Shown: positions 1-5,186 of the stretch, piece after piece
Position numbering within the stretch: the first letter of the stretch is position 1
Layout of the letters: each line of letters begins with the position of its first letter
Source: Burkholderiales bacterium
GTDB taxonomy: Bacteria > Pseudomonadota > Gammaproteobacteria > Burkholderiales > Usitatibacteraceae
Direction: 5' to 3'
DNA length: 5,681 nt
Assembly: GCA_017880705.1 (NCBI GenBank)
Contig: JADGRS010000233.1
Span: forward strand, 1 to 5,681
Program-made: the position numbers and the translations under genes
Notes under the pieces: model-generated
The model's input: the letters and a program-made list of their open reading frames with translations, nothing else
Told to the model about the DNA's origin: nothing
The model's database searches: none

Positions 1-645
1 TACGACACCGACGGCAGCGGCATGTGGCTGGTGATGTCGAATGGGGCGAAGACGGGCGACGCTACTTATACGGGTGCGCTCTATCGCACGACGGGCTCGC
101 CATTCAGCGCGACATGGAATCAGAGTCAATTCTCCTTCACGACAGTCGGCACCGCGACCTTCACGTTCAACGACGTGAACAACGGTACGTTCGCCTACAC
201 GGTGAACGAAGTGACTCAGTCGAAGCCGATCGTGCGCGAGACTTTTACGTCTCCGGTCCCGACGTGCGTCTCCGGCTCGACGCCGAGCGCCACCAACTAT
301 CAGGACTTGTGGTGGCACGCGCCCGCCAACTCGGAATCGGGATGGGGCATCAACGTCACGCACCAGGGCGAAATTCTCTTCGCGACGTGGTTCACCTACG
401 ACGCGAATGGAAAAGGCTTGTGGCTAGTGATGCCGGATGGAGTGAAGACGGGCCCGGCAAGTTACTCGGGCGGCCTGTACCGCACGACGGGCCCGGCGTT
501 CAATGCGATTCCGTGGGATCAATCGCAGCGCGTCGCCACCCAGGTGGGCACGGCGGCCTTCAGCTTCACCGATGCCAGCAACGGGACGTTCACGTACTCG
601 GTGAACGGCAGCGCGCAATCGAAGGCCATCACGCGCGAGGTGTTT
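1..645 (+). repeat. Two tandem copies of a ~83-codon protein repeat (1-246 and 397-645)
   Basis: Copy 1 (1-246) and copy 2 (397-645) are offset by exactly 396 bases (132 codons), measured from the first Tyr of each YD-x-x-G motif. They align along their whole length with one extra codon in copy 2 (FNAIPW against FSATW), and well over half the residues are identical. The bases have diverged more than the protein, so this is an old domain duplication under selection rather than a recent DNA duplication. The segment 247-396 between them is the linker plus the DLWW...SESGWG start of the second unit. The matching part of the first unit must lie left of the window. Confidence 0.85.
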
Positions 646-675
646 GTTCCCGGGGTGGTGACGGTCTGCAATTGA
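1..675 (+). CDS. Secreted W/G-rich beta-repeat protein, C-terminal part (5' end outside window)
   Basis: The reading frame is open from the first base (it begins Y-D-T-D-G-S-G) and ends at TGA 673-675, so this is the last 224 residues of a longer protein. Two homologous units are visible, each reading YDxxGxGxWLVM, then KTG, LYRTTG, W(N/D)QSQ, VGTA, NGTF and QSK. Between them is a linker with a Cys (PTC) and the segment DLWWHAPANSESGWGIN, followed by GEILFATWFTYD. Aromatic- and glycine-rich strands, many Thr/Ser and no transmembrane segment suggest an extracellular or periplasmic beta-structured module. From memory, WW-x-P-x-x-SESGWG repeats occur in large secreted or cell-surface proteins of beta- and gammaproteobacteria, usually after an enzymatic or binding domain, with unknown function. 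The protein ends soon after repeat 2 with a terminal Cys (TVCN), which could disulfide-pair with the linker Cys. The enzymatic or targeting part, if any, lies upstream, so I give no function. Confidence 0.85.
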   Translation, partial: YDTDGSGMWLVMSNGAKTGDATYTGALYRTTGSPFSATWNQSQFSFTTVGTATFTFNDVNNGTFAYTVNEVTQSKPIVRETFTSPVPTCVSGSTPSATNYQDLWWHAPANSESGWGINVTHQGEILFATWFTYDANGKGLWLVMPDGVKTGPASYSGGLYRTTGPAFNAIPWDQSQRVATQVGTAAFSFTDASNGTFTYSVNGSAQSKAITREVFVPGVVTVCN

Positions 676-707
676 GGGCGCGCCGCCGGCTGAATTAAGA
701 TGCCGCG

Positions 708-1934
708 GTGGCCCACCTCGCGCCGATCTGGCGAAACCGCGATTACATGCTCCTCTGGAGCGGGCAGGTCGTCGCCACCGTGGGATCGACCGCCTCGACG
801 GTCGTCATCCCGCTCCTCATCCTCGCCCTGACGAGCTCGCCCGAAGCCGCGGGCCTCGCGGGAGCGTTGCGAGCGTTTCCGTACCTCGTGTTCAGCCTTC
901 CCGTCGGCGCGCTCATCGACCGATGGGACCGCAAGGCCGTGATGATCCGCTGCGACATCGGGCGTGCCATCGCGGTCGCGAGCATTCCTGTGGCGATGGC
1001 TTTCGACCTGCTGACCCTCACGCAGATCTACGCCGTGGCGCTCGTCGAGGGCAGCCTCTTCGTCTTCTTCAACATCGCGGAAGTCGCGGCGCTCCCGCGG
1101 GTCGTGACGCAGGCGCAGCTTCCGCAGGCGGCCGCGTGGAACGAGGCGGGATTCGGCGTGGCGAACATCGTGGGCCCTTCGTTCGGGACAGTGCTCTACG
1201 AGGCGTTCGGGCGCAGCGTCCCCTTCGTCGCCAACACGGTGACGTTCGTGGCGTCCATCGTCTCGCTCATGCGGATCAAGACGCCGTTCCACACCGAGCG
1301 CGCCGCGTCGAAACGCAACCTGTGCGAGGAAGTGGCCGAGGGCCTGCGCTGGCTGTGGGGCAACCCGCTCATCCGCTACATGGCGTTCCTCACCGGAGGG
1401 CTGAACCTGATCAACGCGGCCATGCCCCTGATCATCATCGTGCTCGCGAAGCAGATGGGCGCGGGCGACGGCGCCATCGGCGCCATCTTCAGCGCCGCGG
1501 GTATCGGCGGCATCGCGGGCTCGCTCGTGGGCGGGCGGATCCAGAGGCGCTTCACGTTCGGCCAGGTCATCGTCGCGGTGGTATGGCTGGAGGCGATCTT
1601 CTTTCCGCTGTACCTGGTCGTGCCTTCGTATGGCCTGCTGGCCCTCGTCGCCGGCACCGCCGGTTTCGTCGGCCCGATCTACAACGTCGTGCAGTTCAGC
1701 TATCGGCTCTCGATCATTCCCGATCGATTGCAGGGCAGGGTGAACAGCGTGTTTCGATTGCTCGCGTTCGGCTTCATGCCGGTGGGCGCCGCGCTCTCGG
1801 GGGTGCTCATCGAGCGCTTCGGGGTGATTCCCGCGGTGGGAGTCTTCTCGGGGTGGATGTTGCTGCTGGCCGTGGCGACGATGTTCAATTCGCACGTTCG
1901 CAACGCCCCGTCGTCGCATACAATCGGCTCATGA
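708..1934 (+). CDS. Major facilitator superfamily (MFS) exporter, MFS_3/enterobactin-exporter type
   Basis: A 408-residue inner-membrane transporter with about 12 hydrophobic segments, the usual MFS length. The family exports small molecules by proton antiport; the substrate here is unknown. The MFS motif A-like loop GALIDRWDRK is at residues 67-76, followed by the R/D pair of RCD (81-83). A basic, polar central loop lies around residues 190-220. PDRLQGRVNS (338-347) is, from memory, characteristic of the MFS_3 (enterobactin exporter EntS-like) group. The GTG at 708 is chosen because it keeps PIWRNRDYMLLWSGQ, a segment these transporters normally have at the N-terminus; the next in-frame ATG, at 747, would cut into it. 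No strong Shine-Dalgarno sequence is visible. The stop codon overlaps the next gene's ATG by 4 bases, so the two are probably co-translated. An exporter role is confident; siderophore, drug or other substrate cannot be told. Confidence 0.88.
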   Translation: MAHLAPIWRNRDYMLLWSGQVVATVGSTASTVVIPLLILALTSSPEAAGLAGALRAFPYLVFSLPVGALIDRWDRKAVMIRCDIGRAIAVASIPVAMAFDLLTLTQIYAVALVEGSLFVFFNIAEVAALPRVVTQAQLPQAAAWNEAGFGVANIVGPSFGTVLYEAFGRSVPFVANTVTFVASIVSLMRIKTPFHTERAASKRNLCEEVAEGLRWLWGNPLIRYMAFLTGGLNLINAAMPLIIIVLAKQMGAGDGAIGAIFSAAGIGGIAGSLVGGRIQRRFTFGQVIVAVVWLEAIFFPLYLVVPSYGLLALVAGTAGFVGPIYNVVQFSYRLSIIPDRLQGRVNSVFRLLAFGFMPVGAALSGVLIERFGVIPAVGVFSGWMLLLAVATMFNSHVRNAPSSHTIGS

Positions 1935-2386
1935 ACGAAGATCGCGTTCCGCTCTCGAAGGCGCTGGTGGGCACCTGGATGCTGCTCTCGCGCGAGGATC
2001 GAACGCGTGAAGGCCGGCTCCATCCCGACCCCGGGCTGGGAAGCGACCCGATCGCGATCCTCATCTACGACGGCGCCGGAAATTTCGCGGCGCAGTTCAT
2101 GAAGCGCGATCGCTCGGCTTCCACGCCGGCCGCTGTCCGGAGCGAAGCGCCCAACAACAGCCGCGCCCAGGGCGGTTACGACGCCTACTTCGGCACCTAT
2201 GCCGTGGACGATCGGCAGGGCACGGTGACGCAGCGCCTGGCGGGAGCGCTCTCGCAGGAGAACGTGGGGATGGTCCTCACGCGCACCATGACGATCGAGA
2301 ACGGTGAGCTCACGATCCGCCTCGGGACCACGGCGCTCGACGGCGCGTCGATCGTGCGGACGCTGCGCTGGCGAAAAGCCGCCTGA
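1931..2386 (+). CDS. Lipocalin-like domain protein
   Basis: A 151-residue protein resembling the Lipocalin-like_5 family (PF13924 by memory). LVGTW (12-16) near the N-terminus, PIAILIYDGAGNFAAQ (40-55) and GGYDAYFGTYAVDD (81-94) are the typical features. They are followed by alternating beta strands with VGMVLTRTMTIENGELTIR and a final strand ending WRKAA. It has no signal peptide or membrane segment, so it is probably cytoplasmic. The fold is a small beta-barrel that may bind a hydrophobic ligand; no enzymatic role is established for the family. The start at 1931 is given by the ATGA overlap with the upstream exporter stop, which also explains the lack of its own ribosome site. The same frame stays open far upstream inside the exporter gene, but that extension is out-of-frame shadow (Arg/Gly/His-rich). 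A role linked to the exporter's substrate is inference from coupling only. Confidence 0.8.
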   Translation: MNEDRVPLSKALVGTWMLLSREDRTREGRLHPDPGLGSDPIAILIYDGAGNFAAQFMKRDRSASTPAAVRSEAPNNSRAQGGYDAYFGTYAVDDRQGTVTQRLAGALSQENVGMVLTRTMTIENGELTIRLGTTALDGASIVRTLRWRKAA

Positions 2387-2392
2387 GGCGGC
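2374..2392 (-). terminator. Minus-strand intrinsic terminator for the crotonase gene
   Basis: Read on the minus strand, GCCGCC-TCA-GGCGGC forms a perfect 6-bp GC stem with a 3-base loop (2378-2392), followed directly by TTTT (2377-2374). It begins 30 bases after the crotonase stop codon. It lies across the last codons and the stop of the convergent lipocalin-like gene, so it serves the minus strand only. The T run is short, so efficiency may be moderate. Confidence 0.55.
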
Positions 2393-2413
2393 GCGGTGCG
2401 CAAGCACCGCGCC
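2390..2413. terminator. Strong 10-bp GC hairpin between convergent genes, possible bidirectional terminator
   Basis: GGCGCGGTGC (2390-2399) and GCACCGCGCC (2404-2413) are perfectly complementary. On the plus strand they close a GCAA tetraloop of the stable GNRA type. The stem starts 4 bases after the lipocalin-like stop and ends 9 bases before the crotonase stop on the other strand. No T run follows on the plus strand, so it may act as a 3'-end stabiliser rather than a classical rho-independent terminator. It shares bases 2390-2392 with the neighbouring GCCGCC/GGCGGC hairpin, so both cannot form at once. Confidence 0.5.
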
Positions 2414-2421
2414 TCCGCCCT

Positions 2422-3237
2422 TCATCGAATCTTTCCGAAGTCGCCGTGTCGCCCGAGCCCATCCTTGAAGCGGCTCGCGCCCGCCACTCCGTTCTTGATC
2501 AAAGCCTCGCGCCCGTTGTACCACTCCTGGATCAGCGCATCTCTCACGCCCAACCCGTGATTCTTGATGGCGGAGCGTCGATCGCCACGCACGCAGACCT
2601 GAGGGAAGCGCGCGATCTCGAGAGCCAGTTCCTCTGCCTTCGCGCGTGCGCCGCCCTTGGGCGTCACGTATTCGCATAGCCCGATGGCCAGGCATTCCTC
2701 GGCCGGCACTTTCCGCCCTGTGAGGATGATCTCGAGCGCGCGGCCCTGGCCCACGATTCGCGGCAACCGCACGGTGCCTCCGTCGATCAGCGGCACGCCC
2801 CAGCGGCGGCAATAGACGCCGAAGTAGGATTCCTTCGCCATCACGCGGAAATCGCACCATAGGCCCAGTTCCATTCCGCCGGCGACAGCAGGGCCCTCGA
2901 TGGCGCCGATGACCGGCTTGTCCAGCTCGAGCCGCGAAGGGCCCAACGGTCCGCGAGGAATTTCGCCGCCATTTCCCCGCGGCCCCGCAGTCGGGATGTC
3001 GAGCTCGCCGAGCGGGTAAGCGGCATCCAGCGTGCTCACGTACTTGAGGTCCCACCCCGAGCAGAACGCGCCGCCCGCGCCGTAGAACACCGCGACGGCG
3101 GCGTCCTTGTCGGCGTCGAATTCGAGGAAGGCGGCCGTCAGCGCATCGGCGCTCGCGGGATCCATGGCGTTGCGTGCCTCGGGCCGGTCGTGAATGATCG
3201 TCCACACCGAGGCTTTCTTCTCGATCCTGACCGTCAT
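2422..3237 (-). CDS. Enoyl-CoA hydratase/isomerase (crotonase) family protein
   Basis: A 271-residue cytosolic protein of normal crotonase length; the family acts on acyl-CoA thioesters. N-terminal strands carry RPEARNAMD (18-26). The first oxyanion-hole region is GAGGAFCSGWDLKYV (53-67), and the second is GPAVAGGMELGLWCDFRV (115-132). LTGRKVPAEECLAIGL (172-187) is the usual helical segment, and the C-terminal helical part ends at FGKIR. Glu123 matches the first catalytic Glu of rat mitochondrial hydratase. The second catalytic Glu, normally in GxPE, is Cys143 here (FGVYCRRWGVPLIDGG), so ordinary 2-enoyl-CoA hydration is doubtful. From memory this CRRWGVPLIDGG subgroup is widespread and annotated only as crotonase family. 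Start ATG (3237-3235) has AGGAG seven bases upstream. The gene stands alone on its strand, divergent from a sigma factor gene; substrate and pathway are not indicated. Confidence 0.9.
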   Translation of the reverse strand: MTVRIEKKASVWTIIHDRPEARNAMDPASADALTAAFLEFDADKDAAVAVFYGAGGAFCSGWDLKYVSTLDAAYPLGELDIPTAGPRGNGGEIPRGPLGPSRLELDKPVIGAIEGPAVAGGMELGLWCDFRVMAKESYFGVYCRRWGVPLIDGGTVRLPRIVGQGRALEIILTGRKVPAEECLAIGLCEYVTPKGGARAKAEELALEIARFPQVCVRGDRRSAIKNHGLGVRDALIQEWYNGREALIKNGVAGASRFKDGLGRHGDFGKIR

Positions 3238-3244
3238 GAAGCGT

Positions 3245-3293
3245 CTCCTGGAGGATGGGAGGCAAATAGACTACGGTCTTTTCGGCCTTTCAA
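3245..3293 (-). promoter_or_regulatory. Sigma-70-like promoter and ribosome site of the crotonase gene
   Basis: On the minus strand TTGAAA (3293-3288; 5 of 6 bases of the -35 consensus) is followed after exactly 17 bases by TCTATT (3270-3265; 4 of 6 of the -10 consensus). The spacing would start a transcript near 3258. AGGAG (3249-3245) then stands 7 bases before ATG 3237, giving a leader of about 20 bases. The sequence fits and the distances are ordinary, but the promoter is a prediction. Confidence 0.5.
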
Positions 3294-3351
3294 AATATAT
3301 ACACCGCCCATACGTCTACAGCTCATGAGGCAAGCGGCGAGCGTGGGCTGG

Positions 3352-3924
3352 ATGACGGCGGACCAGGAGCGGAGCATCTCCGCGGAGATCGCGCGGCAGA
3401 GTCCCCGCCTGCGGAATTTCGTCCGCAGGCGCGTGGCCGACGCCGCCGACGCGGAGGACATCCTCCAGGACGTGCTCTTCGAGCTGGTGGAGTCCTATCG
3501 CCTGCCGCGCCCCGTGGAGCAGGTCGGCGCGTGGCTGTTTCGCGTCGCGCGCAACCGCATCACCGATTTCTTCCGCAAGAAGCGGCCCGAGGCTCTGGCG
3601 GACGTAGCCGGGATCGGCGCGGACGAAAGCGATCTCGGCGCGATCGAGGAGCTGCTGCCCTCGATCGTCTCGGGGCCCGAGGCGGACTTCGCGCGCGGTG
3701 TGCTGCTCGAGGAGCTCGATGCCGCGCTGGACGAATTGCCGCCCGAGCAGCGCGAGGTCTTCGTCGCGCACGAGATCGAGGGGCAGAGCTTCAAGGAGAT
3801 CGCCGCGCGCACCGGCGTGGGCGTCAACACATTGCTTTCCCGCAAGCATTACGCGGTGCTCCATCTGCGCAAGCGCTTGCAGGCGATATACGACGAATTC
3901 ATCGATACAGGAGGTGGCACATGA
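3352..3924 (+). CDS. ECF-type RNA polymerase sigma-70 family sigma factor
   Basis: A 190-residue protein with the two-domain layout of an extracytoplasmic-function sigma factor, which directs RNA polymerase to a small set of promoters. The sigma-2 domain spans about residues 15-80, with DAEDILQDVLFELV (33-46) for core binding and GAWLFRVARNRITDFFRKKR (59-78) for -10 recognition. An acidic linker spans about 84-117. The sigma-4 domain is about 118-180, with DELPPEQREVFVAHEIEG and a helix-turn-helix at FKEIAARTGVGVNTLLSR (147-164) for -35 contact. I chose ATG 3352 (MTADQERS) because relatives usually begin just before such a helix; ATG 3325 would add nine residues, and the longer frame back to 3190 runs into the divergent gene. 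No clear plus-strand promoter was found. Its stop overlaps the ATG of the following membrane protein gene by 4 bases, the usual arrangement for a sigma factor with its partner. The inducing signal is unknown. Confidence 0.88.
   Translation: MTADQERSISAEIARQSPRLRNFVRRRVADAADAEDILQDVLFELVESYRLPRPVEQVGAWLFRVARNRITDFFRKKRPEALADVAGIGADESDLGAIEELLPSIVSGPEADFARGVLLEELDAALDELPPEQREVFVAHEIEGQSFKEIAARTGVGVNTLLSRKHYAVLHLRKRLQAIYDEFIDTGGGT
3909..3915 (+). promoter_or_regulatory. Strong Shine-Dalgarno site of the small membrane protein gene
   Basis: AGGAGGT is an essentially complete anti-16S match, five bases before ATG 3921, and lies inside the last codons of the sigma factor gene. It fixes the start of the short downstream gene. 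It also suggests that this gene is translated at least as strongly as the sigma factor, which has only a weak site. Confidence 0.8.
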
Positions 3925-4262
3925 AAGGCCGTTGGATCGTTCGCGGATTGGGAATGGTGGTTTTGGTGTTGGTCGCCGTGACGGCGTTCAGTTTCATCGT
4001 GATGGGACTGTGGAACTGGCTCGTGCCCGCGGTCATCGGATGGAAGGCGATCGACTTCTGGCAGGCGCTGGGGCTTCTCGTCCTCACGCGGCTCCTCTTT
4101 GGATTTCGCGCGGGATTCGGCTTCGGGCACCGCATGCACTGGCGCGGCCGCATGGCCGAGCGCTGGGAGCGGATGACGCCCGAGGAGCGCGAGAAGTTTC
4201 GTGCGGGCATGCGCCACCGCTGCGGGCATCATCGCGACGCGCCGCCGGAAGCGGCTGGCTAG
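3921..4262 (+). CDS. Small two-segment membrane protein coupled to the sigma factor
   Basis: A 113-residue protein with no recognised enzyme domain. Residues 1-9 are basic (MKGRWIVRG). Hydrophobic segments lie at about 10-36 (ending in LWNWLVP) and 44-62 (FWQALGLLVLTRLLFGF). After them comes a soluble, strongly basic tail with RMHWRGRMAERWERMTPEEREKFR and MRHRCGHHRD, holding five His and one Cys (residues 70-104). By the positive-inside rule both ends would be cytoplasmic. It is not a classical zinc anti-sigma (no HxxxCxxC) and lacks a long periplasmic sensor domain. From memory, short proteins with the FWQALGLLxLxRxLFG motif are often found next to ECF sigma genes, without known function. 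The ATGA overlap and strong ribosome site argue for co-expression with the sigma factor. A membrane modulator, or a metal- or stress-sensing partner, is a hypothesis from position and the His/Cys tail. Confidence 0.8.
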   Translation: MKGRWIVRGLGMVVLVLVAVTAFSFIVMGLWNWLVPAVIGWKAIDFWQALGLLVLTRLLFGFRAGFGFGHRMHWRGRMAERWERMTPEEREKFRAGMRHRCGHHRDAPPEAAG

Positions 4263-4288
4263 AAATCCTACATGCGCAGGTAGGATTT
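4263..4288 (+). terminator. Perfect 9-bp hairpin directly after the stop codon, probable terminator
   Basis: AAATCCTAC (4263-4271) and GTAGGATTT (4280-4288) are exact reverse complements around an 8-base loop that contains the palindrome TGCGCA (4273-4278). The left arm begins on the base after the TAG of the sigma-factor partner gene. The right arm itself ends in TTT and is preceded by AAA on the other arm, as in bidirectional terminators, but no further T run follows. It probably ends the sigma factor transcript. A dispersed REP-like palindrome is the alternative. Confidence 0.6.
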
Positions 4289-4320
4289 GCGGGTCGAAAT
4301 CCCCCATCGAGTCGTTTATT

Positions 4321-4333
4321 CGCCATGATGGCG
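4321..4333. promoter_or_regulatory. Short inverted repeat overlapping the ribosome-site region of the hydrolase gene
   Basis: CGCCAT-G-ATGGCG is a perfect 6-base inverted repeat with a single central base, ending two bases before ATG 4336. It sits where the Shine-Dalgarno site should be, and no good one is visible there. It could be a small operator or a weak RNA hairpin over the start. A 6-base repeat can easily arise by chance in GC-rich DNA, so confidence is low. Confidence 0.2.
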
Positions 4334-4335
4334 AG

Positions 4336-5178
4336 ATGGAAACAGCCCTCCACCCGGGCCCGAACCGCTACGCGTTCGCCGACCCCCGGCCGGGTCCGAA
4401 GCGCGAGATCACCGTGCACGCGTACCGGCCGGCTTTCTTCGGTCCGTACAGCCCGATCGTCCTCGTGATGGCAGGGCGCAAGCGCAATGCCGCGGCGTAT
4501 CTCGACTATTGGAAAGCGGATTCGGAGCAGCGCGGCTACCTCGTCGTGGCGCCGGAATTCACCGAGTCGCAGTACCCCCATCCCTACGAGTACGGCTACG
4601 GGGCGATGTGCGGCGCCAAGGGCGGGATCAGGCCGCGCGAGGAATGGCTCTTCCCGGTGATCGAGGCGATATTCCGCGATGCACGCTCGCGCGCCGGCTC
4701 GATGCGCGAGCGCTTCGTTCTCTTCGGACACTCGGCCGGCGCGCAGCTCGTGCACCGCCTCGTGACCTTCGGGTGGTCCGCGTCGATCGAGCGCGCGATC
4801 GCCGCCAATTCCGGAAGCTACGCGATGCCGGTGCGCACGGAAGACGTTCCCTTCGGCCTCGGCGGCTTGCCCTACTCGGACGCCGACATTCACGTGCTGC
4901 TCTCGCGCCCCATGTTCGTGCATCTGGGCGACCAGGACAACGATCCGAACGACGAGCATCTGCCTCGCGAGCCGGCTGCGATGCGACAGGGCCCGCACCG
5001 ATTCGCCCGCGGGCTCCGTTACATGGAGACAGCGTCGAGAGTGGCGGCCCGCCTCGGGGTGCCCCTCGCGTGGCGCCTCGTCATCGCGCCGGGCATCGCG
5101 CACTCCGGGCAACACATGGTGCCGCTGGCCGCGCGGGAGCTCTTCGACAGCACGGCGCACTCGACAATCTTCCGCTAG
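4336..5178 (+). CDS. Alpha/beta hydrolase (GxSxG esterase/depolymerase-like)
   Basis: A 280-residue protein of the alpha/beta hydrolase fold, predicted to cleave an ester or similar bond. After an N-terminal strand region, PIVLVMAGRKRNAAAYL (40-56) fits the first core strand and oxyanion loop. YLVVAPEF (68-75) is the next core strand. FVLFGHSAGAQLVHRL (127-142) is the nucleophile elbow with Ser133. MFVHLGDQDNDPN (193-205) supplies a probable acid (Asp201 in G-x-x-D), and GIAHSGQHM (253-261) supplies His256, giving a plausible Ser-Asp-His triad. No signal peptide is visible, so it is likely cytoplasmic. The layout resembles PHB-depolymerase/LpqC-like or dienelactone-hydrolase-like proteins, but the substrate cannot be named. 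ATG 4336 is chosen because the frame upstream runs through the terminator hairpin into the previous gene and reads as shadow; its ribosome site is weak. It probably has its own promoter between 4289 and 4335, although none stands out. The next gene starts 8 bases after its stop. Confidence 0.8.
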   Translation: METALHPGPNRYAFADPRPGPKREITVHAYRPAFFGPYSPIVLVMAGRKRNAAAYLDYWKADSEQRGYLVVAPEFTESQYPHPYEYGYGAMCGAKGGIRPREEWLFPVIEAIFRDARSRAGSMRERFVLFGHSAGAQLVHRLVTFGWSASIERAIAANSGSYAMPVRTEDVPFGLGGLPYSDADIHVLLSRPMFVHLGDQDNDPNDEHLPREPAAMRQGPHRFARGLRYMETASRVAARLGVPLAWRLVIAPGIAHSGQHMVPLAARELFDSTAHSTIFR

Positions 5179-5186
5179 TCGACCCC

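Noticed and set aside
676..707. Possible terminator between the repeat protein and the exporter
   Set aside because: The complementary GCC/GGC stretches pair only imperfectly with bulges and no T run follows. GGCGCGCC at 677-684 is just a short palindrome.
700..760. ATG at 700 as the exporter start
   Set aside because: It is out of frame with the transporter (its frame reads MPRWPTSRR). The transporter frame begins at GTG 708.
519..1919. Long minus-strand open frame (466 codons) opposite the MFS exporter
   Set aside because: It covers a clear transporter gene on the other strand and is extremely rich in Arg, His, Asp and Glu with no hydrophobic core or motif. This is typical shadow coding in GC-rich DNA.
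923..1930. Upstream in-frame extension of the lipocalin-like gene inside the exporter gene
   Set aside because: The extension is Arg/His/Gly-rich shadow of the exporter. The family's domain begins just after ATG 1931, which also makes the typical 4-base overlap.
1700..3265. Long minus-strand open frame (521 codons) across the lipocalin-like gene and the crotonase
   Set aside because: It runs through the exporter end, the lipocalin-like gene and both terminator hairpins, out of frame with the well-supported crotonase. Its protein is Arg/Gly/Ala-rich low complexity.
3272..3303. Plus-strand promoter for the sigma factor around the AT-rich TATATA at 3296
   Set aside because: No acceptable -35 hexamer occurs 16-18 bases upstream. 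The AT-rich stretch is better explained as part of the minus-strand promoter, though a plus-strand promoter of another sigma class cannot be excluded.
3190..3351. Longer N-terminus of the sigma factor from ATG 3190
   Set aside because: It would overlap the start of the divergent crotonase by 48 bases and read through its promoter and ribosome site. The extra residues do not resemble sigma factor sequence.
4288..4306. GCGGGTCGAAATCCCCC resembling a tRNA T-arm, possible tRNA remnant or attachment site
   Set aside because: The loop lacks the TTC order of a T-loop, the stem has a mismatch, and no anticodon or D arm precedes it (that space is the hairpin). It is not a tRNA, and no integrase or second copy is present.
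4084..5160. Minus-strand open frame (358 codons) opposite the alpha/beta hydrolase
   Set aside because: It is antisense to a gene with a readable catalytic triad, and its own product has no recognisable motif and biased composition.
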